Part shown: piece by piece, positions 11,400 through 23,222 of the stretch
Layout: each line of letters opens with the position of its first letter
Numbering within the stretch: the stretch's first letter is position 1
Assembly (NCBI GenBank): GCA_032622095.1
Contig: CP136066.1
Location: forward strand, 91,041,319-91,105,318
Direction of reading: 5' to 3'
DNA: 64,000 bases
DNA from: Siphonodentalium dalli
Lineage: Eukaryota > Mollusca > Scaphopoda > Gadilida > Siphonodentaliidae
Translations under genes and position numbers: made by a program
Notes under the pieces: model-generated
Seen by the model: the letters and a program-made list of their open reading frames with translations, nothing else
Database searches by the model: none
Told to the model about the DNA's origin: nothing

Positions 11400-12100
11400 C
11401 CAATTGTTATAACTTGAGCAGTTATGGAAATTTTGGTAGCTACCTCGCATCCATGATATATATAAATGGCGTGCCGTACTTGGCAAGAGTTATGATCATT
11501 TTTATACCCCATGACCGTCCGTCCATGCAAATATCTCAACCACCGGTTGTGGGATCTCATTGAAATTGTTTTACTGAATTGTTCACTACTATGAGGACAT
11601 TCAGTGGAGTGTTGAAATGGTTTATTGACATTTTCCATTCCAGAGATATTCATCTTTGTTTATCTGGAAATTATTTTTTTCCATCAATGCAAATATCTCA
11701 GCCATAGGTTCTTGGATTTCAATGAAATTTGGTATGGATGTTCACCAATATCAGGACATTCAATGGAGTGTTCTTTTTGTTGAGGTTTTCCTTTCTAGAG
11801 TTATTCACCTTTGTTGATCTGGAAATGTTTATTTTTTTGTCCGTCCGAGAATATATCTCAACCACCTGTTGTTGGATCGCAATAAAATTTGGTATGAATG
11901 TTCACTGCTATGAGGACATTCAGAGCAATTCTTTTTTGCACGCAATAACCTGATCAAATTTAAACTCATTTTGTTGACATTTGTTATGAGAGGTTCTCAA
12001 TGTTTTGGTACAACTTGAAAACCAGCTTGGTCTGAATAACTTTTGCTGATTTATGGGCCTAAATTTGGAAATTTTTAGATTGTTATGAATTTTTAGATAC
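11400..12100. repeat. Diverged tandem units of about 160 bp, intron 1
   Basis: Three diverged copies with CAAATATCTCAACCACCGGTTG, GTTCACTACTATGAGGACATTCA and TTTGTTGATCTGGAAAT words, starting after CCGTCCGTCCATG. Dispersed non-coding repeat. Confidence 0.7.
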
Positions 12101-12786
12101 GGTTGATATTACTGGTAGGTATGAATAATTAAGTTTGATAACCATTTCCAATTTAACTTAGTACAATTTCAATCTAAGTCATTTGGCCACCTACAGCTTG
12201 AAAACCTGGTCAGAGCTTGATAAAAATCCACTCTATTAGGCAAAAAAAAACAATTTGAGTCTCAGACATTATATAATGTTCTAATGTCCCTGACTTTTCA
12301 CTAATGTTATATTTGTCAATAAATTGACTCATCGCCATTATAACATGTGATCCTAAATTTCCTCCAGTGCCTTTCAATTGTTCTGGAGTTACAATTAATT
12401 AGTACACCAGACGAGGATGTTCAGTTAATCATTTTCTTCAATATGGTCATCTACTTAATGTTCTATGTTACTATATGTATACATGATAGTCACTATTCAC
12501 ACATTACACAGAGATATGTTAAGAGTTTATTGTATTTTGCAATTAATGCTCAATACGTATGGACATGTTGGTAAAAACATAAAACATGAAACAAAATTGA
12601 ATTGAATTGAATTTTGGTATTTTAACTTTTTTTTGTCATAATATAAAAATTTGAAATAAGATATCCAATGCGGGCCATATATTTCAATGCGGCATTGTCT
12701 GAGACACAAATATTTTTTTTTATTTGGCCTAATATGCATAATAAATTCACAGAGAAAGTTGAAGTCATAACTTATTTTTATTCTAG

Positions 12787-12943
12787 GAGCAACATTTGAT
12801 GTTGCTATGAGGTTTCTACATGAGTGTCCATGGGAACGACTCGACAAACTCAGACACGAAATTCCTAATATTCCATTCCAGATGTTACTCAGGGGAGCTA
12901 ATGGCGTGGGTTACACAAACTACCCGACCAATGTCGTCTTCAA
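12787..12943 (+). CDS. PC: PC exon b: carboxyltransferase barrel
   Basis: Preceded by acceptor TTCTAG and followed by donor GTTAGT. Phase matches both neighbours: its first two bases complete the Gly of ENWGG, and it ends two bases into the Lys of VVFK. It encodes [18 protein letters not shown] and then the strongly conserved [19 protein letters not shown], which is nearly identical to vertebrate PC. The Arg of LLRGAN belongs to the pyruvate-binding site in the carboxyltransferase family. It is 157 bp long and has no lesions. Confidence 0.96.
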
Positions 12944-14073
12944 GTTAGTATCACATTAATGAATGATTTATATCATCCCTTGCAAATAAAGAAATTGTGT
13001 CTGTATATAACAACTTTGGAGCTCTCTGTCTCAGTCACCATAGGCAGGATTTGAATAATCTGTGGTTTGCTGATGAACCAGCAGAAAATCCACCGTTTTG
13101 GGTGCCATTCTGTGTGGAGTACTAATTTTAGTGAGTGACTTCGAGATCGGCTGCAGCTAGTCACAGCCGGATTTGGGACCTCGAAGTTACCACGACCAGG
13201 ATATGTGACGTCAAGTTTCCACCAAATCCTGGTTTTGAGTTTCTGTACTACCGATAAAATCCAAAATGGCGGCCACTGAATAAATGAAAAAGGCGGACAA
13301 TGATTGAATGAATGAACAAAGTGAATGTGTAGTTGATACATGAAGATTTTTTATCTTTTGGTTCGATGGTTGTTTTACTAAAACACTAATCTATCTAATT
13401 TTATGAAACTATTTTTGGAAAGGTGGAGTTTATACTTAATTTGATGTTTTTTTTATATGCATAGGCCATCAATTTATACGTCGATGCCTAGGCCTCTATA
13501 AAATAATGTTTATTGATGCTCTTAAGGTATAAAATACACAGCATTGGGTCTGATCAACAGATAACCCAATATAGTTTATGAGGCCAGACCCTCAAATTCA
13601 ATGATTAAATTACAGGGAATTCATGTTGTTTGTATTGGATACTGAAAGTGGCATTCGTTGCAGCCGCAGTCATCGTCGTTCGAGATTCCTCGGATATGGA
13701 CATGCGCAGACTTATTTCCAATATCGGTTGTGACTGAAGCTGCCTCTGACAAACTAAAATCATTGAAGTGTTTGCATGGTGTGGGTTTTACAGACCACAT
13801 TTGAGGTATCAGATATCAATTTAGCACATTGTTATAAGTTGATATTGTGAATGTAATTTTTACTCAGAAGTTTTCTTCTAAAAAATTACAGAGTCTTGGT
13901 TCTACCTAGTCATGGCTAGTTCTGATTGTCGATGCCGATCATCTGTTCATCACTAATTTATATACATGTATCAAGTGGCACATTTTATGTGCAGAAACAC
14001 TTAAATTTAATTGATGTGTATATACTATATGTTGTATTCCTTGCTATTTTTCATGTCCTTGCTCTATTCCTAG
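12944..14073. other. PC intron 2, no feature
   Basis: Ordinary intron sequence; no repeat family from this window was recognised in it. The minus-strand frame at 12973-13341 lacks any motif. Confidence 0.5.
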
Positions 14074-14180
14074 GTTCTGTGACCTTGCAGTGAAACATGG
14101 CATGGATATATTTAGAATATTTGACTGTCTGAACTACGTACCTAATATTATTGTGGGAATGGAAGCCGTTGGCAAAGCAG
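14074..14180 (+). CDS. PC: PC exon c: carboxyltransferase barrel, GC donor
   Basis: Acceptor TTCCTAG; encodes FCDLAVKHGMDIFRIFDCLN followed by YVPNIIVGMEAVGKAG, matching the FRVFDSLNY segment of PC. The exon must end after GCA-G at 14180, because exon d opens with GA-GGA-GTG-ATT and the joined protein reads GKAGGVIEAG as in other PCs. The intron then starts GCAAGT, a GC donor in the strong context CAG|GCAAGT. The nearby GT at 14185 shifts the frame and brings a stop within a few codons of exon d, so it cannot be the normal donor. Reading straight on gives an open frame to 14425, but it has no PC similarity. Confidence 0.94.
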
Positions 14181-14429
14181 GCAAGTGGGATTATTTTCAA
14201 AATTATGGATACATAGTCTCTTGTATTAATCCTTTCTGTACTAAATACTCATTAGTGAGTAGTTCCCTTAGACAGGGTTTGGGTAAAATACTCAATTTGA
14301 TTATCTGGCACATAGACAATAAAACAGGCAAAGATGTTTGCGCTGTCCAGCTAAGCTTTCGAGGAAGCTCATTGACCAGCATTACCGACCTTACCACCCC
14401 GTATGAGTGGATCCCATCCCCATAGCTCC

Positions 14430-16600
14430 AGATGCCCGATCGTAAGGGCCTGAAACCATGCTGCCAACTCTGCGCATTTCGGTCTATGCTGGATTTGTCC
14501 TCTTTTCCTTAAACATGCTTTAAGCAGGACCACTTAGGTAGGGGGAGTTCCTCTCTATCTTGGCTCTTCAAATTAAAATACAACATTATAAAAAAGGGAT
14601 GTCTATCCTTTACTAGGAGGATGATAATTTCATTCGTTTCCTTCCTAGGGGAGCCATTTTTAGAGCGGGTCTTCCCCTAGTTTGCTGCATGCTTCACACT
14701 AACAGACCTATCACATACCTAGGTCGTTCTGCTGCATGTTTGGGGGGGAAGTGACATGATGTTCTGGGCAGAGGCTCAGACCTGAATATTCTGTATGGTG
14801 ACCGTGAAAATTTACCTGTGTTTATCATCTGACTACATTGTACATCATTTGAACTGATTTCGGTTGTAGAAGGCACACCTTCATTTCTTAGAATCCGATC
14901 GCGGTGGGTATTCCGCTGGGAACGTGGACTTCTCTCAGGTGCCTAGTGGTCGTGATGGCCTAATAATAGTAATGTGTGTGGATTTAGGCTGAACATAATA
15001 CTTGTGATTGCACATTTTGCTGTCTGTCTCCATTCCAAAGGATGGTGCTCGTTGGGAAATTTCTCCAAAATTAATACTTGTACCGACACTATTGTTTGGC
15101 ACCTGAGAGAAGCGGTTTGCTTTCTCATTGGATGCTCTGGTCACCTGCGGTGTTCGGCCATGCGCTCCCGATGCTCATGGCTGTTAGTCATGTTCTCTGA
15201 GGGGCTATATATGTCTTTAATGATACATTGGATTGTGCCAGGGATCTCTGCTCTGGCTCCGACCATTGGATTGTTGGGCGCAGCTTTAGTAGGGTCTTCT
15301 GACATGATCTCATGATGACTTATATATCACCATGATATATCTATTATATCATTTTATATATCTATATATGCGAAAGATTTGTATCACCGGGTTTCTGCAA
15401 TGATATCTTGTGATACATAGGTACCTCAGAGACATGAGACATGTTCTCTGTGGGGTTGTATATCTATATTTAGTGATACGTTGGATCATGACAGGGAGCT
15501 GTGATCAGGCTCCGACCATTAGATTGATGGGCGCAGCTTTGGAAGGGCCTTCTGACATGGTCTCATGAGGAAAACTTAATATATATATCCCCCGGATATA
15601 TATATTATATCATTTTATATATATATATACGCAATGTGTATATTGTGATACATAGGTACCTCAGAGACATGTGAACGTGTGATAACTGTTCTAAGGGCAG
15701 GACCAGTTCACGCTCCCCCGATTACGCCTCGGCGGTACATTCAGTCTGTGGGGAAACGTCTGGTGGAGTAGACGGGGTACTTGGGACCTCCAGGACATTT
15801 GTCCCCCACCAAACGCCAGCTGTTCTGGGCGCTAAAGCTGCCAAATCGCGTGCGCACGTATCGACACCGGCTGGATGGCCTTCGGCAGCTTAAGCGTAGG
15901 GCAGGGGCCGTACCCATGAGGTAAAGCGCCGCGTCCCCCTGGTCACGCTCGTCTTAACGACAAAAAGCGGCCTTGCCTGCCACTCCTCCGTGAAGGGATT
16001 GGAGAAAAATGACCTCTCCCCACCCTCCAGCTTGGCCAGGATATTAGCTTGGGCATGACCACCTGCAGCATGCGATGGTGGGGGCTCCCTCTGATCCGAT
16101 GGCTTGACTCTCTTATAGTTGTCTAACCCATTTGGGCTAATGGGCTCTCCATTTGATCCCTGTGCCACAGATTGGGCATCAGGTTATCTGCCATTTGCAT
16201 TGGCGAACAGCCGTTAGTTAACTCTTAATGTTGGTTGTCTTGCCATCTTCGGAGTGGGCCTCGTCCAGTGCAGGTCGTTATGTCGCTACGGCGGAGAGGG
16301 AGTTAGTCTCCTCGCATCTCAAATCGGCTGGACTCTTAGAACTGACGGATGAAGAAAAGAGAATTGCTCGGTTTGCTCGCAATTCTGAATTGAATGGCAC
16401 CACCTGGGATGTTGCTTCCAAAAACAAGGGGCGGAGGTACATGTTTGAGCAATATAGCACTCTAATTATATGAGTTATTTCACGTAACTAATCATAACAG
16501 ATTCATTAAAGAGTTCATATTTAGGTACAATCTGTTTTAGAAGAGTGCATTCCCTCAAAAAAAAAAAAAAATTGGCTATTAACTTTATTGCTCGTGCCTC
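14430..16600. other. GC-richer block with decayed coding look, intron 3
   Basis: Noticeably higher GC and CpG than surrounding intron. Contains a diverged direct duplication of about 240 bp (15189-15438 and 15440-15675, both with GACATG.TCTCATGA and (TA)n tracts). Short open frames occur at 15890-16168 (- strand) and 16228-16473 (+ strand; ATAERELVSSHLKSAGLLEL, DEEKRIARFARNSELNGTTW). No family recognised. Bordered at 3' by the TTCAGTGT module, so probably the interior of a degraded mobile element. Confidence 0.5.
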
Positions 16601-16620
16601 CTCCTGGGCTTGCATTCTAA

Positions 16621-17010
16621 TCCATATAGTTCAGTGTGAAAGGCTTCCTTGAGCGGAAAAATATTATTTTTAAAAGTATAATACATTTTTCCTTAAAGAA
16701 AGCCTGAACACTGAACTATCATACGGCCCTCCCATGGCGGTGCCTTTCCCAACCCCGCAACTCACCAATCTCCTGATTGAGTTGAAAATAAACTGACGAA
16801 TTCAATCTGTACAGTGAATTATATTGGGACTGCGCATGCGTGACTGATTCCGAGCAAGCCACTGAAGACCGTGAGTGATCGTAGGCGACCAAAAAGTTAA
16901 CCCCTTTTCTACTATGGTTTACAAACGCAGGACATATATCCATATAGTTCAGTGTTCAGGCTTTCTTTAAGGAAAAATGTATTATACTTTTAAAAATAAT
17001 ATTTTTGTAA
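16621..17010. mobile_element. TTCAGTGT terminal module (intron 3)
   Basis: A hairpin (16621-16719, CATATAGTTCAGTGTGAAAGG ... GCCTGAACACTGAACTAT), about 215 bp of intervening sequence, then a direct repeat of the first arm (16930-17010, CCATATAGTTCAGTGTTCAGG). The same layout occurs at 42868-43280 and, inverted, at 37692-37930. Looks like the end structure of a mobile element I cannot name. Confidence 0.6.
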
Positions 17011-17459
17011 CTGAAAAGTGGCCATTCCTGAGATAATCACAACGCAATCCAAAGCTACGTATATAACCACTGTGTAGGAACTGTTACATCGGAAGTCATT
17101 CTATTTGTTTGTGGTGGTTCATGAATTATATTTTACGGTTCCATCTGATTAATAATAAATATTTTTGGGAATTTTTTAACCATCTATGTGATACTTCGAT
17201 TCATTTTTCCATTCCTCTCACAATCCCAAAGAACACGATAATATCGAAAAATCCATTGAGCAAGTCATAACAATAACTGCAAATTTTGATGTCTGTGTGG
17301 GTTCTATCTTGATCGAGTCTGTTCTGTTCCCATTTAATCAGTTCTATTCAGGAAATACAATACTATGACTACTATCTGGAAGGATAAGTGCTGAAAACTG
17401 ACCATGACAATGTAAACACAATGAAATATGTATTAAGTTGATAATTGCACCACTATTCA

Positions 17460-18840
17460 TCCATTTCAGTGATTTACACTGCCTTCCTATGGCTAAAAAT
17501 AGGGCTGCTAAGTGTCAAATAGTGACAGAATCGTTCGCTTTGTGATACATGCATAAAATTTGGCAGGAATAATCTGCGTGAAGTACTGAACAATGTTTTC
17601 TGACAAACCAATCAAAATATTTTCATTTTTTTTTTTAAAGGCCACCGTTTTCAGCTTGTACTCAACATATACTATATATCAAACACAGTTTTGTTCTTTG
17701 TTTGTCGCATGAGTTCAGTAAATCACAATAAAGATAAGCAGTTATAAGTATGTAAATATTAGACGAGTTTGTCCACTATTGATCAAAATGTTCAGATAAT
17801 TTTACTTCAAAATGTTACAAATAGGGTAAAAACAAGAAAAATCATTCACTTTGGGATAGCAGCATGAAATTTGGCGTGATTGAAAGTAAAGTACTGAACA
17901 ATGTGTTCCTATCAACCAGTCAGAATGGTAGACAGATTCAAGATGGCTGTCATTTTTCAAAATGGCCACCATTTTCCATTTGTACTCAACATATAAGACT
18001 TTATATCAACACAAAGTCAAGTTTGATCTATTGCTATGGCGTCTGTTGGTTCGTCCATAATTTCCTTTGGCACACCCTACAGGCCACATCCCTCATTATC
18101 AACAAACTTCATATGGATCTTCATGGTGACCTCTATATGGGAGCCATAGATTATTCCCGAAATTCGTTAAAAAACATGACTGCCAGCAGCCATCTTTGAT
18201 TTCAAATTTGAATCTATCAGCACACCCTGCAGCCTGCATTTATCTGAGAAATGTTTTGAAAATTACAGGCATGTTTAGAATCACATTTAGATGGGAGCTA
18301 TCGAATTTGAACGATTTTCGATGAAAAACTTCCTTAATTCCTTCGACACACCTTTACAGTCCACAGTCCACATCAGATTGTCACTAAACTTCACTTTTGG
18401 GTGACCATTAGATGAGAGCCATAAATTTTTTCCAAATTTAGTTACTAAGCACGGTCGCTAGCCACCATCTTGGATTTTACTCTTTGCATGATTAATTCCT
18501 TCGACACACCTTTACAGTCCACAGTCCTCATCACATTGTCACTAAACTTCACTTCGGGGTGACCATTAGATGACAGCCATAATTTGTTTCCAAATTTAGT
18601 TACAAAGCGCGGTCGCTAGCTGCCATCTTGAATATCAAATTTGAATCCATAGTCACATCCTGCATTCAACATTTATTGGAGAAATGTTTTGAAAATTCAC
18701 AGGCATGTTCAGGATCACTTCTAGGTGCAAGCTATTGAATTTGAACAATTTTCGATAAAAACATGGCTGATGGCAGCCTTCTTAGATTTTACTCTGTGCA
18801 TCACTAAATACTTCCACATGCCATACAGCCAAATATAATT
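17460..18840. repeat. Diverged internal repeats, intron 3
   Basis: Recurring segments: TTGTACTCAACATATA (17655, 17984), CCTTCGACACACCTTTACAGTCC (18348, 18487) and GAAATGTTTTGAAAATT.CAGGCATGTT (18249, 18682). Non-coding repeat family built of diverged direct units. Confidence 0.7.
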
Positions 18841-18847
18841 TTGATCC

Positions 18848-18960
18848 AATTTATCCCAATTTTATCCAATTAATCCCAATTTTATCCAATTGATCCCAAT
18901 TTTATCCAATTGATCCCAATTTTATCCAATTGATCCCAATTTTATTCAATTTTATCCCAA
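18848..18960. repeat. 20-bp minisatellite (about 5.5 copies)
   Basis: Tandem TTTTATCCAATTGATCCCAA units with single-base variation, in PC intron 3. No other function visible. Confidence 0.9.
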
Positions 18961-19079
18961 ACTTCATATGGCTCTGGTATTACTTAGACATTTAAACTTT
19001 TCGTATTTCTTTTCACTCCATTGACTGTAATAAGTGTCACCCTGAGGAAACCCTGATATATTGAAACTTCATTACACAG

Positions 19080-19213
19080 GAGGAGTGATTGAAGCTGGAA
19101 TATCATACACAGGGGATGTGTCTGACCCCTCCAGGACCAAGTATGATATTAATTACTATGTACAGCTGGCTGAAGAACTTGTCAAAGCAGGAACCCACAT
19201 CTTAGCGATCAAG
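19080..19213 (+). CDS. PC: PC exon d: carboxyltransferase barrel, lysine-bearing strand
   Basis: Acceptor TACACAG, donor AAG|GTTTGT. Encodes [40 protein letters not shown] and LAIK. The final Lys is the carbamylated metal-ligand lysine of the carboxyltransferase active site (in the IKDMAG motif, shared with the next exon). Phase 0 at the 3' end. It is 134 bp and highly conserved; only the flanking introns contain repeats. Confidence 0.96.
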
Positions 19214-19731
19214 GTTTGTATATGCTGGGCAATTTAACCTTTTCACCAGTGCTCGTTTTACTATCGTGTCACAGCAAACTCATGCAATAACTTTAACCAG
19301 TTTGTTCTATCTATGTATTTTCTAAAATATATAAGGGAGCCTCGCATATATACGAGAATGCACTGGCACAGGATCTATTATACTGCCGTCATGAAAGAGT
19401 TAAAATATTTGGTACAGATTAGGCCAGGCAAAGTCAATTTCGACGTTTCTCAGGCCAAAACATTTTGAAAATTGAAAAGCATGCGTGCGTGCTTATTTAT
19501 ATTTTAATATTTATTAATGGTTCCACATGCCAAAAAAGCATTCCACCATGCATCGGCTAGCTCTGGGTTTAATTTCAGTTGTCCGTGGCCATATTTCTCG
19601 AACAGTTATCCATAAAATGTTAATTGATTGATTCCATGTAATTTATTTCGTCAACATTTGCCCAATCAAGTATCACCGACTGAAACAGTAGTCACAATCG
19701 ATCATGTGTTTAACAAATGTTTAAATGTAGT

Positions 19732-19990
19732 TTAACCCTTCTATGGCTAGAGCTTCCTGAAATTTGAATACCCTGTGCCAATGCATTCTCTTATATATTC
19801 GAGTCTCCCATAGGGAGCCTTGCATATATAATAGAATGCATTGGCCTAACACTATTTACCTTGACCTTTTAAGCCAGCGCATTCTCTTATATATGTGAGA
19901 CTCCCTATGGGTGACTCACATATATAAGAAAATGCACTGGCACAGGGTCTTTAATGCTGCCCCAACGCAGCTCCTGTCATAAAGGGTTTA
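19732..19990. mobile_element. TTAA-flanked two-hairpin MITE in PC intron 4
   Basis: TTAACCCTTCTATGGCTAGAGC ... GCTCCTGTCATAAAGGGTTTA with two CATTCTCTTATATATGCGAG hairpins. A right-hand fragment of the same family lies at about 19320-19402. Confidence 0.82.
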
Positions 19991-20089
19991 CATAGTAATG
20001 AATTGGAAATCTGAACTGGAAAACACTGCTGTTATTTCATAGCAATTTGAAACTACCCATTCAAACATATACTTTGCTTTAAATGAAGG

Positions 20090-20442
20090 TACTCAATCCG
20101 ACCAGACGCTCCTAATTTACTATTTCTTTGGGTTCAGGGGTAAAACATATTCGATTCGAGTCAAGGAATCCACCCATCAAAGCTATATATATGATCAGAT
20201 ATATATTTTTTAAGTTATTATTACCACTTGATGTTAGAGTTATCCATCTTCATCTGCAATTTGTCCGTTTGACCACGTGTTTTCTGGGCCACATCTCGAG
20301 AAATCAACACACTTCAAAAATTGATATCTGATCACTCTGAGATTTGATGGGTGGGTTCCTCGACTCGAATCAAATATTTTTTTACTCCCGAAGCCAAAGA
20401 AATAGTAATTTATGAGCATCTGATCGGATTGAGTACCTTTAA
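20090..20442. mobile_element. Long foldback MITE, second copy
   Basis: AAGGTACTCAATCCGACCAGACG ... GATCGGATTGAGTACCTTTA, arms with TTCGATTCGAGTCAAGGAATCCACCC. Same family as 6503-6990, shorter loop. Confidence 0.78.
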
Positions 20443-20576
20443 ATTCTTTTCGTATTTTGTTACTTTTTCATTAGTTCTAAACACTACCCCACAGACTCAA
20501 ACAGCAATTTGCAGGAAAAAAATTATCGTGATAGAGTTTTGCAAGTTGTTTCCTGTCATCTTCAACACATGTACTA

Positions 20577-20832
20577 TACCTTTACCACTTTCATGGTGGG
20601 AGCTGCGCTGGAGCAGCATTAATGATTCTTTTCCAGTGCATTCTCATATATGTGAGGGATCCTCGCATATATAAGAGAATACACTGGCTTTTAAGGTCAA
20701 AGGAAATATTGTTAGGCCAATGTATTCTCTTATATATGCAAGTCTCCCTATGGGAGACTCGCATATACAAGAGAATGCATTGGCATTGGGTTTTCACAAA
20801 ATTTCAAGAAACTCCCGTCATGGAAGGGTTAT
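20577..20832. mobile_element. Two-hairpin MITE just before PC exon e
   Basis: TTTACCACTTTCATGGTGGGAGC ... GCTCCCGTCATGGAAGGGTTA... wait-free structure: two hairpins with CATTCTCATATATGTGAGGGA and GTATTCTCTTATATATGCAAG arms. Ends about 54 bp before the exon e acceptor. The outer TTAA is degraded on both sides. Confidence 0.7.
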
Positions 20833-20885
20833 AATGCTGTTCAATATCATTTTATTGTTGTAGTATAATGAAATCTCTTTTTCAG

Positions 20886-21135
20886 GATATGGCTGGTCTT
20901 CTGAAGCCAAAGGCGGCTGACTATTTGGTGCGCACATTGAGAGATAGGTTTCCTGATATGCCGATACATGTTCACACTCACGACACTGCCGGTACGGGCG
21001 TGGCGTCGATGTTGAGTGCAGCTGCTGCTGGAGCTGATATCGTGGACGTAGCTGTCGACTCGATGTCTGGAATGACATCTCAGCCCAGCATGGGGGCTTT
21101 AGTCGCTTCCCTCCAAGGAACTGATCTCGACACAG
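20886..21135 (+). CDS. PC: PC exon e: metal-binding HTHD segment
   Basis: Acceptor TTTTCAG, donor ACAG|GTTTGT. Encodes [20 protein letters not shown], then [20 protein letters not shown], and the [20 protein letters not shown] segment. The two His of HVHTHD are the remaining metal ligands of the carboxyltransferase centre. The exon is 250 bp and ends one base into a Gly codon. A TTAA-flanked palindromic element begins at 21142, only six bases beyond the donor's first G. Confidence 0.97.
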
Positions 21136-21141
21136 GTTTGT

Positions 21142-21309
21142 TTAATCATTTCATGATGGGAGCTGCGCTGGGGCAGCATTAAAGATGTGCCAGTGCATTC
21201 TCTGATATATGCAAGTCTCCCATAGGTACCCTTGCATATGTAAGAGAATGCACTGGCTTACATTGTCAAGTAAATATTGTTCAAGAAGCTCCCGTCATGA
21301 AAGGGTTAA
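21142..21309. mobile_element. TTAA-type single-hairpin MITE at exon e donor
   Basis: TTAATCATTTCATGATGGGAGC ... AAGCTCCCGTCATGAAAGGGTTAA, one GTGCATTCTCTGATATATGC hairpin. Its first base is six bases after the first base of intron 5. Confidence 0.82.
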
Positions 21310-21869
21310 TTATACTCCAAAATCATGGACCATTCCACAGCTGTTAATTAAAAAAATTATTAGCGACTTACTTGCTTCATTGAAAATTTATTGAAAATCT
21401 GTAAATACTTCCAGTGTTTAATTGCCTGTTTTCAAACAATTATTTTGTTGTCGCATAATGTACTGAGACTTTTATTTTGGCAATGATTTTGGAAATTCAA
21501 CTTTGTGATAATGGCTGAAACTATGATAGATACACTATATAAATCCTTTTTAATGTGTCCTTTTTGAGATGATATATATATTTATTGTTTGATCGGAAGA
21601 TTATAAACATATTGAAGTCTGGATCAACAAAATAGTACATTTCTCAGGGAATTTCTAAGTGATGTGTAGGCAGATATTATACACCTATTTACTGCCGTGG
21701 TGTGGAATATCGAGAATTATTATATACGTCGAGTCCACAGAGGGTAATGCTGTCTATTGATTGGACAAATTGTGGTCACGTGTCAGAGAGTAGTTTTGGC
21801 CATTGCCATTATTTATCGCTATTCCACTCCAAGGCAGTCAATAGGCTTTTTAGTTCACCTGAGACGAAG

Positions 21870-22260
21870 TCTCCGGTGAAGCGATAGTCATCACTCCTCG
21901 TCCGTCCGTCAAGAATTATCTTCTCCTCCAGAACCGTAAGACCAAATGGGTTCATATTTGGTGTGGATGTTCCCTAGGTGAATCACATTCAGATTTGTTC
22001 AAATGAGGTCACCCGGTCAAATATTTGCGAAGCTAGGACCATAACTCTTTTCCACCATAGTAATTCTTACAGCGACTTCTTCTCGAATTTCATTGGGCCG
22101 AATGGGTTCATATTTGGTACAAAGGGTCCTTGGGGGACTGTGGTTCAGATTTGTTCAAATGAGGTCACTGGGTCGAATGTGGGCGGAGCCAGTGACATAA
22201 CTCAATTTTTTTTTTTTTTTTTAAATTCAGATTTTTGGAATTTTCAGGGCGACCTTGCTC
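21870..22260. repeat. GTCCGTCCGTC dispersed repeat, intron 5
   Basis: GAGACGAAGTCTCCGGTGAAG then CTCCTCGTCCGTCCGTC and CAGATTTGTTCAAATGAGGTC twice, a diverged tandem. Related sequence at 24180-24500 (CAGATTTGTTCAAATAAGTTC). Non-coding. Confidence 0.7.
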
Positions 22261-22404
22261 AATTTAACAAACAAACAATTTTTTTTTAAACATGTTATAA
22301 AATTGGAAAAAGTTACACCATTATAATATCTGCAGAGTTATGAAACTTGACTCTTTAACTGGTTCAGTGCTGAAAGCCCATATTTGGACCTATGTAAGAG
22401 TACC

Positions 22405-22612
22405 GGCATATGGTCATGCTTTATGTACTGTACCTACCAGTATGCCGGTATACTGGTAGGTACAGTCCATAAAGCATGAACATATACCGGTATACTGGTA
22501 GGTACAGTCCATACAGTATGACCATATGCCGGTATACTGGTAGGTACAGTCCATAAAGCATGACCATATGCCGGTATACTGGTAGGTACAGTACATACTG
22601 GTATACGACACT
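22405..22612. repeat. 42-bp minisatellite with an inverted leading copy
   Basis: About four direct copies of a 42-bp unit (CCGGTATACTGGTAGGTACAG plus TCCATAAAGCATGACCATATG) at 22443-22612. They are preceded at 22405-22444 by one copy in the opposite orientation (CATATGGTCATGCTTTATGTA...), so the left end can fold into a hairpin with the array. Confidence 0.88.
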
Positions 22613-22793
22613 GTATTGTTTGTTTAGTTTAATCATTTTAATAGAGTTTGTCAGGTAATATTTTGGAAACATTGTTACATTTATAATTAAATTGGGACAT
22701 TGTGAAGTTTTAATGTATGCCGACCGATAAAATTATCAGAAAAGGTACTTTTATTGCGAAAATGACAAATTGTTTTGCCCAATGGCGTCCGAC

Positions 22794-23222
22794 AACCAAG
22801 CTCATAACCATAACGTAATCAGACATCCAGGCTCATATCCATCACCTAATTGACAACCAGACAACTAGGCTCATAACCATAGCCTAATGGAACATCCAGG
22901 CCCATAACCATAGTCTAATGAGACATCCAGACTCATAACCATAGCCTAATGAGACATCCAGACTCATAACCATAGCCTAATGAGACATCCAGGCTCATAA
23001 CCATAGCCTAATGAGACATCCAGACTCATAACCATAGCCTAATGAGACATCCATACTCATAACCATAGCCTAATGACACATCCCGACTCATAACCATAGC
23101 ATAGTGAGACATCCAGGCCCATAACCATAGTCTTATGAGGCATCTAGACTCATAACCATGGCCTAATGAGACATACAGCTCATAACCATAGCCTAATGAG
23201 ACAGCCAGGCTCATAACATAAT
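22794..23222. repeat. Minisatellite, 31-bp unit, about 14 copies
   Basis: Tandem copies of CATAACCATAGCCTAATGAG followed by ACATCCAGACT (31 bp), with more divergence at both ends. On the minus strand it happens to keep short open frames (repeating MSLGYGYE-like), an effect of composition, not a gene. Lies in PC intron 5. Confidence 0.92.

Noticed and set aside
14090-14425. Open frame continuing past PC exon c to 14425
   Set aside because: Similarity to PC stops exactly at the GC donor; the remainder is intron read-through.
22414-22672. Repetitive peptide ORFs (YTSMYCTYQYTGIW-like)
   Set aside because: Translation of the 42-bp minisatellite, whose length is a multiple of three.
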